The notes below the pieces were generated by a model. The model was not told the DNA's origin. It was given only the letters and a program-made list of their open reading frames with translations, and did not search any database. This document shows positions 46,254-57,985 of a stretch of 64,000 nt of DNA, one piece after another. Source of the stretch: Taxillus chinensis (Eukaryota; Streptophyta; Magnoliopsida; Santalales; Loranthaceae); the NCBI GenBank assembly GCA_023512835.1, contig CM042091.1:17687506-17751505 (forward strand), given 5' to 3'. Both the position numbers and the translations under genes were made by a program. How positions within the stretch are numbered: position 1 is the first letter of the stretch; every line of letters begins with the position of its first letter.

Positions 46254-48244
46254 TATTGGAAATATAGGATTTGATGAAGCTGCCAAAATATAGTCTAAGT
46301 CTGGAGACTCGAAGAACCGAAGGTCGTAGGGTCGAAGAGTTGAAATTCGTAGAAGTGAAACTATCATAGGACGTATTGGCAAGAGACTCGTAGACTCGTA
46401 GAGTCTGGAGACTCAAGGCGAAACAGTGACAGCACATTGCGACTCGTAGATCCAGGGTCGAAGGTCGCAGAGTCATAGTACGGAAAAGAGAGTGTTACTG
46501 TAAGCGCCAATAAGCTCGAAGACTCGTAGAGTCGAAGAATTTTTAAGAACAGTAACCAAAGCTAAATGACTCGTAGACTAGTAGACTCGTAGACTTGTAG
46601 ACTCATAGCACGCAAAATTGTAGAGTCCCCATAAATACTTAAGTCAATTAATATAACTTAAATTGCCACTAGACTCGAAGACTCGTAGAGTCAAAACCTT
46701 CGAACACTGTTAAGAAAACAGGACTCGTAGACTCGTAGATCAAAAGTCGCAGAGTCGAAGCTTTCGAACAGTGTAAAGAAAACCGGACTCGTAGACTCGT
46801 AAGTTGAAGGTCGAAGAGTCGATGCTATAAAGACTGGCAAACAAATGAAACTATAACTCAAGAGTCGTAGAGTCGCAGACTCGTAGACTCAAGGGACACA
46901 ATCACTATAAAGAAATTGCCACACTTTTAGACTCGGAGATCGATGGCGGAGAGTTGTAGCTAAAGGGTCGTAGCTATACAGAAACTCAGTTTATGAGCTT
47001 CGTGAAAGACTAAGGAAGAAAAGCGAAGTTGAAGACTCGTAGAGTCGAAGATTTTCAGACAACTTAGTCAAACATAGTAAACTGAGAGACCCGAAGGTCG
47101 TAGACCTGCAAAACTAGGGTCGTAGACTCGTAGCTACAAAAATAGGTAGATTAGATGGACTCGAAGAAGTCACTCTAAGCGTTATTCGAAGAGTCACAGA
47201 CTCGTAGAGTCATAGACTCGCAGAGTCGTAGACTTTAGTTAACAGAGTGACACAAAAGGCCAATCCAACCTGACCTCTAGCCTCGAAGACTCGAAGATGT
47301 GAGTCGTAGACTCGCAGAAACACCATAAAGCCTGAATCAAAACTTCGCAACCTTCTACAGGTGTTAATTGAAATCTTCAAGTCATCGAACCTACGAGGCA
47401 TCTACCTCCGAGGTAAACTTACAACCCTAAACACAGTTACTTAGCGATATTGTCAGCTAGGGTTTGTACAGCAAATCTGCGCCGTCCCGAGCAGTTGAGC
47501 GCATTAATGACACATTAATTGCTGCGAACTACCATCCACGGATGAATGGCCAAGATCGACTGTATGCCAAATACACAGTATGGGCATCTGATTTGCAAAT
47601 CAAAGCAGATCAAGCCATCCCCTGACATTCCGCATTTTCAGTGGCGGGAAGTCAGTCTGTCGGGATGGACATCATGGCGCACGAGCACTTTAATCTTAAA
47701 AATATATCTCTCATGCACTTAACGACAAAATTAAGAGTTTAACCTTTCTTTCAAAAGAAGGAAACACACAGAACACAAGATAATGGTTCTGTCACACTTG
47801 AAATAAATCTTTTGCAGAACCAACAAAGGAAGTGAGTGTTCCAACAATAGAGAGTGACTCGGAGAGAACTCTGAGGTGTGCTGTGTGCCGTGGTGAATCA
47901 AGAACAAGAGAGTAATCCATCTGATTATTCAAGAATCTTTTGTTCATCAAAGATCTAGCACTTCCATTAAGTCTAATCTTTGTGTTGTTTTCCACACATA
48001 GATCTATCATAAACCGTCACTTTCATAACTGAGATCTATGGAGAAAAGAGCATTTACTCTCTTCTCAATTTTGTCTGATAGTTCATCATCACTCACGTTA
48101 TCGCTCACAAAACTCCTATCATCTTCTCCATAAATACTTCCATCATAGTGATCTGTAGAGGAATCCAAAACCAGCTAACAGCCTAGCTTCTGCAAACGAA
48201 GAAAGTCTATTCACCCCCCCTCTAGACTCACTTTGGGACCTACA
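46254..48244 (+). repeat. 3' LTR of element 1
   Basis: This 1,991-bp copy of the 5' LTR starts TATTGGAAATATAGG (TA instead of TG) and ends GGGACCTACA. It is followed by the target duplication AGTTC at 48245-48249. The degenerate GACTCGTAGA array covers about 46290-47410. Confidence 0.93.
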
Positions 48245-48640
48245 AGTTCATTAAGAGTCCATTTCTCCTTTTGATAGTTGTAACTGACTTTAAATTGGCC
48301 AAATTGAGCAGGAAGAAAGATTAATACCAAATGCACAAGCAAGTCATCAAACAGTTAAAACTTGAATGTCTTAAGTTTAGAAGCAAGATGAAACATTTTC
48401 GTAATATACTCCCTTATGTTCCTTTTGCCTTTATACCTCATAGAAAGCAAGCTTTGCAAAAGCGTGCTTGTTTCCGCCTTATCATTTTTCGCTAAAAACT
48501 TTTTGGCTATAACTATATCATCAAATAATATACCCTTAAATGCCTCAGGAATGTCACGCTTAATGATCATGAAATTCATGTGATTTGAGCGATCCCATGT
48601 TAGGGAGTCTTTGAACCATAATTTGATGTCAAATAAAGGA
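48245..48640 (-). pseudogene. Old minus-strand Copia element: gag capsid (UBN2-like) fragment
   Basis: The minus-strand frame, 48579-48355 at its clearest, encodes a gag segment with KRDIPEAFKGIL and a REYITKMFHLASKL stretch, typical of Copia gag (UBN2 family). Similarity extends upstream to about 48640 (WFKDSLTWDRSN). On its lower side it ends at the AGTTC target site, and the continuation of the same gag is at 30249 downward. The 18-kb element therefore landed in this gene. The fragment's 5' end is lost near the start of the Athila-like LTR. Confidence 0.75.
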
Positions 48641-49535
48641 GTATTATATGTAAATAATCATGATTTTACCTTTATTTTGATATAATTGATTAATTAATGA
48701 ACCAACCCCCTAACATAGTGAATGTAGAGCCTTTTGTATTGTTTGTGTTGTTTTTGAATGAAGAATAGGCTAAATACAAGGTTAAAAGAAAGAAGAAATG
48801 AGTGAAGAACAATCTGCAGAATGGTCAATTGAAATTTAGAATAACCATAAAGTATTTAAAATGACCAAATCAATCGACCACACTCTCGGGAACTTCTGGT
48901 CATTTGAAAAGTTGAAGATGGTCGGGTAAATTTCAGTTGACCAAATCGGTTGACCACATACAGTTTTTACACGACGTGCACTGTAATTCAGCGAAACTCT
49001 ACACATGCCACCTGTATGGCCCATAGCTCTTCACTAAAGGCTCAAACGATTCTTCTTCAAGTATTTTGAGAGGGAAATGACTTTCAAATAGTGGATGGAA
49101 CAATTATTGACAGTTGCAAAGTTGGTTACCCTAGGAATTGAACTAAATGGGGAAAATTGTGTAATTTTTGGGGATCATTCTTCTGGAGAGAGACAGAGAG
49201 AGGTGTAAAGACTTGTATTTGGGTAGTTTTGATATATAGCCATTCTATGGGAATGCAACTATCTGGACGGTAGTGTAGTCGTCGATGTGAGCATTTTGAC
49301 TGTACCTGGGCCCGATTTCGAGTCGGGGCCCCGTTTGACCCGATTGTTGACTTTTTGGGGTTTATTGGTTGACTTTGCGTTTGGGTGGTCATGTGGGTGT
49401 GATATTATCTGAATAGTTTTGTGCTCGTCATTTCGAGCGTTTTGATTATAATTTGACTCAATTTGGAGTTCGGGACCTTGGAGGTCAATTATTATGTTGA
49501 GAGGTCAATTATTGACTAGGTCAATAATTGACTAG

Positions 49536-50711
49536 TGTCACGGGGTCAGGGTTTTCACCCGTGCGGCACTCGGTCACCCTGGTGGATGCGCCGAGTAAGC
49601 CATACTGATCGGGGCACACGTAGACTGGTTTCGCCCTGCCTTGGGCTCATCAGGAGAACGGCTCCAGTTCCCGACCAGTTTGTGTAAGGATGGCCAAATC
49701 CCTTCTTCAACGTCAAGTCCTCGACTAGCGGTATGCTCCCTACATTCAACCAGGTCGGCACGTCTGAACTCCGAAGGGATTCCATCCGTTTTCCTCCACG
49801 AACTGCCTGGAACCTTCCGCTGCGCACCATCTGCACTTTCAACCAACCCCTCTCCTTTACGTAGCACGAATACATTCCTGAATCGTGCCACTGAGAAATG
49901 TCCCGCCAGCACCACGCTACTCGGGTCGTGACTTTCTCCTCCACCCAATCCTCGCAACGTCCTCGTTGCGTTTGTCGACATCGCTTCCCCACAGGCGATG
50001 GCATCACTACCTCGACGCCCTCCCACTCGCCCAATATCAACAGGTTGGACATCGCTTCCCCGCAGGTTGCAACACCTTTACCAAGATGCTCGCCCGCTTG
50101 TTCAATGTCCAAAGGATAGAAGGCTTCCAAGATCGCTCCGACGCGCTCCTTCGTACTCCCTTGCCCAACTTTGTATCACACTCTAGGATACCTCAACTCT
50201 ATAGAAGCGAGACGTGCAAGACACTATCGGTCGACTCACCTCTGTGAGCTCCTACCTTGGGATCACGCTACTCGCGAGAGTGCTCGGCGAGTCTTCAGGA
50301 TACGGGCCGGTTCGGCTCGATACCACTTTGTCACAGTGTCAGGGTTTTCACCCGTGTGGCACTCAGTCACCCTGGTGGATGCACTGAGTAAGCCATACCG
50401 ATCGGGGCACACATAGACTGGTTTCGCCCTGCCTTGGGCTCATCAGGAGAACGGCTCTAGTTCCTGACCAGTTTGTGTAAGGATGGCCAAATCCCTTCTT
50501 CAACGTCAAGTCCTCGTCTAGCGGCGTGCTCCCCACATTCAACCAGGTCGGCACGTCTGAACTCCGAAGGGGTTCCATCCGTTTTCCTCCACGAACTGCC
50601 TGGAACCTTCTGCTGCGCACCATCTACGCTTTCAACCAACCCCTCTCCTTTACGTAGCACGAATACATTCCTGAATCGTGCCACTGAGAAATGTCCTGCC
50701 AGCACCACGCT
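49536..50711 (-). mobile_element. TRIM-like element with 383-bp terminal direct repeats
   Basis: Two direct repeats of equal length, 49536-49918 and 50329-50711, enclose only 410 bases. On the minus strand, directly after the repeat that ends GTGACA, lies TGGTATCGAGCC (50325-50314). This is a near match to the initiator tRNA-Met primer site with one base missing. A purine-rich GGGTGGAGGAGAAAG lies shortly before the other repeat. This is the plan of a terminal-repeat retrotransposon in miniature. Long frames across it (for example 49555-50130) appear in several frames on both strands and lack any known domain. No target duplication was found. Confidence 0.6.
50314..50325 (-). other. Candidate primer-binding site of the TRIM-like element
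   Basis: On the minus strand TGGTATCGAGCC starts three bases after the terminal repeat, where a tRNA-primed site is expected. It differs from TGGTATCAGAGCC by one missing base. Confidence 0.5.
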
Positions 50712-53051
50712 GCTGGGTTGATTCCTAGATGAAGAACGGGCAAAAACGATGATGAACAGTACCCTGGGCGAATTACTGAATCGAAATGACGAAGATCCGA
50801 AGTTCTGGGTCAAAAGTTCAAAGATCCAGGGTTATTGGTTCATAGTTCATAGTTCGTAGTTCGTAGATCCGTAGTTCATAAATTCGTAGTTCGTAGACTC
50901 ATAGTTCGTAGGTCGAAGTTTGTAGTCCGAAGGTCGAAAATTAAAGACCAGCTTCGAGTCTTCGAGGCGCGCTGTAGTTTCGCGCTCCGCAGCTACGAGT
51001 CTTCGAGGCGCACTGCAGTTCCGCGCTACGAGTCGTAGCTCCAATAGTATAACTAAACACTGGACTACACTGGACTGGACTATTTACATTGTAACTTATA
51101 CCCATCTACACATTTAAGTATTTAAGTTACAATGTAAATAACGAAATACCCCCCCCCCATTTGGATTCAAAGAAAAATACTAGAAAATTAAATTCCCACT
51201 CCTTCAAAATGTAAAAATTGGGAATTAGTGTAAAATCTCGGAAAAATCCAGTTTTTCGTAGAGGTGAATTTTTGGAAAGTGGGGTTAAACATCTCAGAAA
51301 AATCCCCAAAAATCAGATTATCTTAGTTATGATATGGGAACCCAATGCCGGGACTTTTTATTTCAAGAAAATAACTTCTATGGGTATCTCCTTCCTTAGT
51401 CAAGGAATGATAATCAGTTTGTGAAGACTGGCTTCAGCTATAAAGGGAGTATGGTGAACCTTAATGCCATATTGGTGTTAATATGTTGGTTTGAGGAATT
51501 GGGGCTTGGGCTCTATGACTTGTTGGGTTCTCACCGTGGAGTATAGATAATGCTATGTGGTTGACAAGGCAGGCATATGCGCTGATGGCAGGCCTGTGTG
51601 GCACTATGGCCGGGCGTATTGCGCTGTGGCCGGGCGTATTGCGCTATGGCCATGGCAGGCATATGCGCCGATGGCAAGCCTGTGTGGCACTGTGTCCGAG
51701 CATATAGTGTTGTGGTAGGGTTGAGTGCCCTGAGCTGGGATCCTATTGAGGATCGTGGAGAAGCTGTCCTGTGTGGGCAGGTTGGGTCCTGATGTTTGTT
51801 TGCAGGCTGAGTCCTGATGATTGTGCACACTACACAGTGCACGAGTACACAGAGCATGTAGTATAGACGTGTATGTTTGCATGATGTGGAATATTGGGGT
51901 CACCTATTGAGCTTGTCGCTCACCCCTACTTGTTGTTTACTTTTTTCAGGTGTAACCCGAGACTAGTGAAGGACTTTCTTTCAGGAGGACGCCCACTACT
52001 CTGATGTATGATACAGTATTCTATTCTGTATTGCTTTGTGTGATATCCCAGACATGGGTCCATGGACAGTTGTATTTGCATACTGTTTGTAATGTGATGT
52101 CTGTATGACTATTTGATTTATTGTATGCATGATGATATATGAGAAAGTACAAGATTACCCTTGATGTATGACTGTACAGGGTTGCATGATTGAGACAGCA
52201 CCCGCGGTGTAATCTCTATTGGTGCTAGTCACCAATCTCTTGACCCTTCAGGTGCGAGTAAGGGGAAGTCATGTTCCTAGTTCTGGGTTCCCTAGAATTT
52301 GGGGGTGTGACAAGAGGAGTGCTTTGGGTTCTCAATGGCAGAAATGCTTGTATTATTTGGTACAATGGTAGCTTAAACCTCCTTGTGAGGAGAATGGATG
52401 TTGATGTAAACTTGTGATTTCTATTTCTTTTGGTATGTTAATTTAAATTCCTTTCTTTATTTATCAAATATCTTAAATATGGATGTTAGAATTAGGTTTG
52501 GCCATCTTAATTCTTGTTTAAGGTTTATCAATTATGGATCGAAAAAAGACCTTGATAACCAGATAGTTAAGAGATTTGACTTGAAAAAAATATAATTTAC
52601 GAAAGCCAGTATTCTTTCTTGTAACCTAGTTAGGATTGGTGTGATGTCAATCTACACTCAAACAACTTGAGGACTTAATGTGTTGCCTATCCCCCAAGCT
52701 AGGGTTTACACACGGCTAGATCACTTGAAAGAGGCTAGTTCATGCAAAAGTATTGGGTTCTTGATAAAAAAGGAAAGTTTGAATTAGCATGCTTAAAGAA
52801 TTTAGAATGAATAAACTACATCAATTAAAATCCGAATACTTATTTCGCCCATAAGATCATTTATAGTAGTTTAATTAATTTCATTTACAAACTTGAAACT
52901 TCCTATTTTTACAAAACCAAACTTCAACTTGAATCATGGAATTACAAAATGAACTTTACATTTAACCACCTTCCCTGTGAGTTTGACATCCGGACTTTAA
53001 GTCTACTTTATTATTTGTAGTGATTCGTACAGTTGCAGAAGTCCTAACAAG

Positions 53052-53073
53052 TTTTTGGCGCCATTGCTGGGGA
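53052..53073 (+). other. Primer-binding site of the Athila-like element
   Basis: TTTTTGGCGCCATTGCTGGG lies just after the LTR end CCTAACA. It is very close to the TGGCGCCGTTGCCGGGGA site of Athila/Tat Gypsy elements. Confidence 0.8.
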
Positions 53074-53210
53074 AGGTAACGAAGTTTAGAGTGAATTCTA
53101 TAATTGTTAGTGGAAAGCACAACTCTTTATAATTGCCAGACTCTGTATGCGGTATTATGTTGGGTATGTGTTGAGTGTTGTTTTTATAAGTGTGAGTAAA
53201 TCTGTATATT

Positions 53211-56200
53211 TGAAGATTTGTTTGACCCTAAGCCAGAACATACATTCTTTGCTAGATTGAGAAAGCAAAAGAGTGTACAGTCAGCAAGTGAAGAGGAATC
53301 AAATTCTGTTCCTGGATATTGGAGTGAGCCAGAGTTTGAGTTGCAGAATTTGTTTTGGGAAGAATAAAGTGTTCAGTCTTGTTCAGTAATTGATATTCCT
53401 AGGTTCCAAGCTAGATCTTCTAGGTATACAGGTTTGTATACAAAGAGGGGCGTGAATCTGTATACTTAAAACTATTTCCTTTTAGCTTTAGAGTCGTATG
53501 ATACCTAAAGGTATTCTATAGATGTAGTTGGTGTTTTAGATGGTATGATAGTGTCTCATGTAATATCAGATAACAGCAGGTATGTATGAGAATAAAAAGA
53601 CAGAGACACACAGATTACATGGTTTGATCAATGTGATCTACTCCACGGTGGTGACGGTGAACCTACACCGAGTTTAATCCACTATATACTTTTAGTATCG
53701 TAGGGTCTAGCCCTTGTTACAACAGGATTAACTCTCTATTCTTTTTAAATGCAAATACAAAATAGTATTACTCTAGTACTCACTCACTGTGAAGAACTAT
53801 CTAGTGTAATCTACTCCTGCGCATTCATCTATTTGCACTGTTTGACCTTCAACCACCCATTTGCCGAACTTACACTTTGTTTGTCGAATGTATGAGGAAG
53901 AAGAATAGATTAACTCACTGTTATCTTGTTTCCTATCTTCCTCTCTCTCTGTGTATGTTGAACGAACTACTCTGTGTCTCTCTTGTATCACTTCAGATAC
54001 ATTTCTTGTATTCTGCAATATTCTGATGCTATTTCGAAGTAAGGCACACTCCTTGCTATTATAGGCCGGCCGCAGTAGGAAACCCTTCTGCTAGGGTTAA
54101 GCATGTTTTACCTTTTGATCTTCACCATTGAAACACGTTCCACTAGCCTCGGATGACATCCACGTGTTTTCCAACACTTAGCGTACTCAGGAGCGTCGAC
54201 CGAGTGATAACTTACTTAAACACGACCTTCAGTGCATTTTGCTCCAACTAGCCACAGCCTCGTAGATGTATGTGCCCTATAGCTTTGCTCTGAGTCTTTA
54301 CCTACGAATTTTCGAGTCTGAGTCTTCGAACCTTGAGAATTGATCTTCCAATTCTTATGCTCTCGGCTTCGAAGCTAGGTTAGAATCAGTGCTCAACTGA
54401 CGTCTCACTCTACGAGCCTTTGAATTCTATGAGTCTTCAGTTTCACGTCAGTTACAGCCTTATTCTTTCTTGGCTAATCTTCGACCCTACGAACTTCGAC
54501 TTTGCAATACTGCTACTCGATACCCAACGGGTCTTCGAGCCTGTAAGTTTTTGAGTCTCCGAGACGCTGCTCTACACCTGCGATCTTCGAATCTTTGACC
54601 CTATGGATCTACGAATCTGTGACCTTGTGTACCTTCTGTGGTGCTTTAAGCCTACTAGCCTGATGATCTTCGACCCGACACCTTCGAGTCATCTGATCTT
54701 CGACCCAGTAATCTACGAGTCTTCGACCCAAATCTTCAACATTGATAACTACATAGTTAGACTCTCTACGAGCTCACCCTACGAAGTTATCCAACCTAGT
54801 ACGGATCTTCAACCCAGCATCTACCCGCGTCCGCATGATGTTGACAACAATGACAACCAATAAGATCATGGGAACAACAATAATGGAGGATCAAAATCAA
54901 CATCAACCTAGGCCAGATCACAGGCTAGTCAGGGAATATCACACTCCTGATGTATCTGATGTTTGAAATCCAGTTTATCCACCAGCTCTCATGAGAGATA
55001 ATTTTGAGTTCTCTCCATAGCTTATTAATTTGGTAGTGCAGAACAATTTTGGAGGGTTAGCTTTGGAAGATCCTCACCACCATTTGGCAAGATTTGTTCA
55101 GATTTGCATAACAGTAAAAAGGCAAGGAGTGCCAGAGGATTTTGTCAGATTAGAGTTATTCCCTTGGTCATTGAAGGAGGATGCTTTAATCTGGTCCAAC
55201 TCTTTTTTCAGATAGATATTTCACTAATTGGGCAGATGGTGCTCAAGAGTTCTCACAAAATACTTTCCAAGAGGAAAAATAGTGAAATTCAGAAACAATA
55301 ACACTGCTTTTACTCAAGTAAGTGGAGAAACACTTGGTGAAGTATAAAACAGATTTAAGGAATTACATAGGAAATGTCCTAATCATGGTTTAGAAGATTG
55401 GCTTCTCATAGAGGTTTTCTATGGAGGGCTTACAATTGAGGAACAGTATATGGTGAATGCAGCAGCAGGGGGTGCTCTGACAGCCAAATCAGCAGATGAA
55501 GCTCAATCTATCATAGAAGAGTTGACTAAAGAGCAATCTCAATGGTCATCTAAGAGATTGGCTCCAAAGAAACCTGGCTTAATTGAAGTGGATAACTCCA
55601 CAATGCTAAATGCTAAATTGGAAGCTCTTACAGAGCAAGTGGAAAAGTTAAATGTCTAGTGAGTGGCAAAGGTGAATTCTGCCTGCCAAGAATGTGGAGG
55701 AATGCACTAGCCAAATGAGTGCCCATTAAAGGCTTACAGAGAAACAGTGGAAGGTTGTTCAGCCAATGTGATTGAAGAGGTTAGCTATATAGCTAACCAA
55801 AATGGACAGCAAAACAATCCATTTTCAAATACTTACAACCCTGGATGGAAGAATTATCCAAACTTTTCATGGGGATGACAAAATGTGCAACAAGGTAACC
55901 AAGGAGGTAATAATGCAGTTCTAGTGCAAAATAATCAAAATAATTAGCAATTCAGCAAGCAATTTCAACCTAAACCACAAGGAGTTGGTTATGGGGATAA
56001 GGAAAAGGCTGATTGGGAATTTGCAATTGAGAAGTTGGCATCTAGAATTGAGCAGAGATTGAATAAACTAGAGACAGATATTGCTGGTCAATTTGACAAA
56101 CTTTAGACAAATAATAGGAAGTTGGAAACTCAAATTGCACAGATAGCAAATGCTCTTACTACAAGAAATCTAGGTGAACTTCCTAGTAAGACTGAGCTAA

Positions 56201-56340
56201 ATCCAAAAGAATATGTAAAAGTTATCATGTTAATAAGTGAAAATGAACTACTAGAAAGGAAAGTTCCTCAAGTTGAGGAAGGAAGTCATAACAAACAGGT
56301 TGAAGGTGTTCCTAGTTCTGAAATTAGAAGAGGAGAAGAA
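53211..56340 (+). pseudogene. Athila-like Gypsy gag, interrupted by solo LTR C2
   Basis: The N-terminal part (53211-53390) has the DPKPEHTFFARLR start typical of Athila gag. After the C2 insertion the frame continues with VQNNFGGLALEDPHHHLARF (55024-55095), the hallmark of the plant Gypsy gag domain, and GVPEDFVRLELFPWSLK. A knuckle-like CQECGG...CP follows (55680-55725), then NTYNPGWKNYPNFSW (55830-55870), and further gag to about 56340. At least six stops or frameshifts make it non-functional. No protease or reverse transcriptase of this element is in the window, so it is truncated at its 3' side. Confidence 0.8.
53391..54879 (-). mobile_element. Solo LTR C2
   Basis: This is an inverted 1,489-bp copy of C1. 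On the minus strand it starts TGTTGTTCCCATG (54879) and ends GGAATATCA (53391). The flanks GTAAT (53386-53390) and ATAAT (54880-54884) are a target duplication with one mismatch. The block at about 54260-54740 holds TACGAGTCTTCGA motifs. It interrupts the Athila-like gag and, unlike C1, lacks a long (GA)n tract. Confidence 0.75.
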
Positions 56341-56360
56341 AGAGGTAATAATATAGTATA

Positions 56361-56525
56361 TATGGTTGGTTACCACCTCATATATATTATATTCATGGTT
56401 AGTTTTACCACCTCATATATATTATTTACATGGCTGGTTTTACCACCTCACATATGTTATTTATATGGTTGGTTATACCACCTCGTATATACATGCATGG
56501 TTGGCATTGCCACCTTATTTTAAAA
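56361..56525. repeat. Minisatellite, ~34-bp unit, five copies
   Basis: Five tandem units begin ATGGTTGGTT, then contain ACCACCTCATATATATTAT or a variant of it. The last unit is the most diverged. Frames across it are artefacts. Confidence 0.8.
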
Positions 56526-57985
56526 TATGTTATTCCATCATAGCATTTTCATTATATAATTAAAGTGAAAATATGATAATATTAACTTGATGTTTTTATT
56601 TTTCTAGAAAGTAGAGAATCGTAAGGAACAACTTCCATAATGAATTCCCCCGACAATCGCTCTTCTTCTTCCATAACCTTAATTGCTAATGCTTCAACCT
56701 CACAGCTACCCCCATCCTTATCTCCTCTAGATCTTCCCTTTACACCCATGTCTAATAACCAATCATGGTTACGGTGGAAGACACGTAGGAAAAATAGGCT
56801 TATTGAACGTCTTTTCCATTCACCCAATACAGAAAGTAAATCTTATTCAAAAACTCTCAAGGAATATAACATAATTATTGCACAACTCAAGGCTTACGAT
56901 GCATGGGATCGAAATAGGAGATGGAACCGCAATAAAAGTTGGAACCCAAATTAATATTCAACCCCACAAGCATAGTATGCCTATTAAAAGATATAAGTTA
57001 AAGTATGATATTAAAAAAAAAAAATGTGTGTGATATTGAACTTTTCAAGCATTAATGCTAATTTAGTGTTTTGATATTTTTTAAGGTTTAGAATGCGGAA
57101 AACGACAAATGAATCATAAGGGTTTTGTTTTCTTCATTCTCACTTTTCTTTTTCTTTTCTTTCCTCTTTCTATGTCCTTCTTGCTTTCTATTACTCACCT
57201 TTTATTAACCTCTCCTTTATTAATTATTCGTAAGGGACATTAGTCTCTTTGATTTCTCTCTACTATTCCGTTTTATTAATTGGGGTAGATGAACTTTTTG
57301 AAAATCGGGATCATCATTGATAACCTTATGTTCTTTACTTAACTATGCTTGATGAAATTCTATGATTTGTTTTACGCAATGAATTGATCTTATTATGATC
57401 TCTTTATATTAGACAAAGTAAGTTTATGATAGGTGGTTCCAGAAAGACCTCCAATGCATTGGGTAAAGAACATCACTGGAAAGTGTCAATCCAGCTGATA
57501 ATATGTTATGTTATGTTATGGTATCTAGGTAGTTAACCTGGATCATGATGTTATGATACGATGTCCAAACATAAATCTTTTATGTTATGATTCCTTTGTG
57601 AAATGTTGATCATGTATGATGTGCAGATGTTATATGGTATTTCCTATGTTCGATATCTTTATGATTCTCCTTGCCCACTTATGTTTACCCTTACTGGGCT
57701 ATTTGAGCTCACCCTTTTTATGATTTCTTTTCTAACCCCAGGTAATTAAAGGAATGGAGAAACTAGGATAAGGAGCCGAGAAGTGCTTGGAAATAAAGTT
57801 GTGTGAAATTTTAAAGATTTATTAAGTTTGATTGCTCGTGTGCTTGTTATGTAATAATGGGTTAAGAACACTTAGTCTCTAAACCCCTAAACCTTAAAGA
57901 TCTTGGATTGGAATTTGTAATAATTAATGGTTTGTTTGATGAAATAGTTAAAAGTTTGAAATTTATATCAAATTTGTATTTTTAA
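56526..57985. other. Region with an unrecognised open frame and LTR-like sequence
   Basis: A 104-codon frame at 56640-56954 (Ser-rich start, then a basic, Asn/Trp-rich end) has no family I recognise and could be chance. From about 57.1 kb the sequence has the T-rich, GAGCTCACCC-containing character of a Gypsy-type LTR interior. It seems to continue past A' to an end GGAGGCGTTACA at 60402, but its start was not located. Confidence 0.35.

Larger units (their letters stand above)
30250..48244 (+). mobile_element. 18-kb Copia LTR retrotransposon (element 1) with accessory Ulp1-like gene
   Basis: The two LTRs (30250-32255 and 46254-48244) are close direct repeats. The primer-binding site matches initiator tRNA-Met, a polypurine tract precedes the 3' LTR, and the perfect 5-bp duplication AGTTC flanks the element (30245-30249, 48245-48249). 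The order gag, protease, integrase, RT, RNase H is that of Ty1/copia. The long gag with coiled coil and the extra 3' coding region recall the large SIRE/Maximus-like group. By eye the first 300 bases of the LTRs differ at about 3% of positions, so insertion is not very old. Frameshifts and stops in every coding part show that the copy is inactive. A 2.9-kb insertion sits in the accessory region. Confidence 0.92.
49204..52312 (+). mobile_element. Solo LTR A with target duplication AGAGG
   Basis: This block starts TGTAAAGACTTG and ends GGGGGTGTGACA, with a perfect 5-bp duplication AGAGG on both sides. It is an inverted copy of A' (57986-60349). A TRIM-like element lies inside, and relative to A' about 570 bases are missing at that point, so the insertion or a later event removed sequence. 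A CGTAGTTCGTAG-type motif array is at 50840-51040. Confidence 0.8.
48650..53049 (+). repeat. Athila-like Gypsy LTR, interrupted by solo LTR A
   Basis: The right end (CCTAACA, 53049) is followed by a primer-binding site of the Athila type. The left end near 48650 is approximate. Sequence at 48870-48970 has GTCGACC-like motifs (TCGACCACAC, GTTGACCACA). LTR A splits it at the duplicated AGAGG (49199-49203, 52313-52317). Without A it would be about 1.3 kb. Confidence 0.5.

Noticed and set aside
49555..50130. 191-codon minus-strand frame and overlapping frames
   Set aside because: It lies in the TRIM-like element; long frames exist in several registers on both strands because of high GC, and none shows a known domain.
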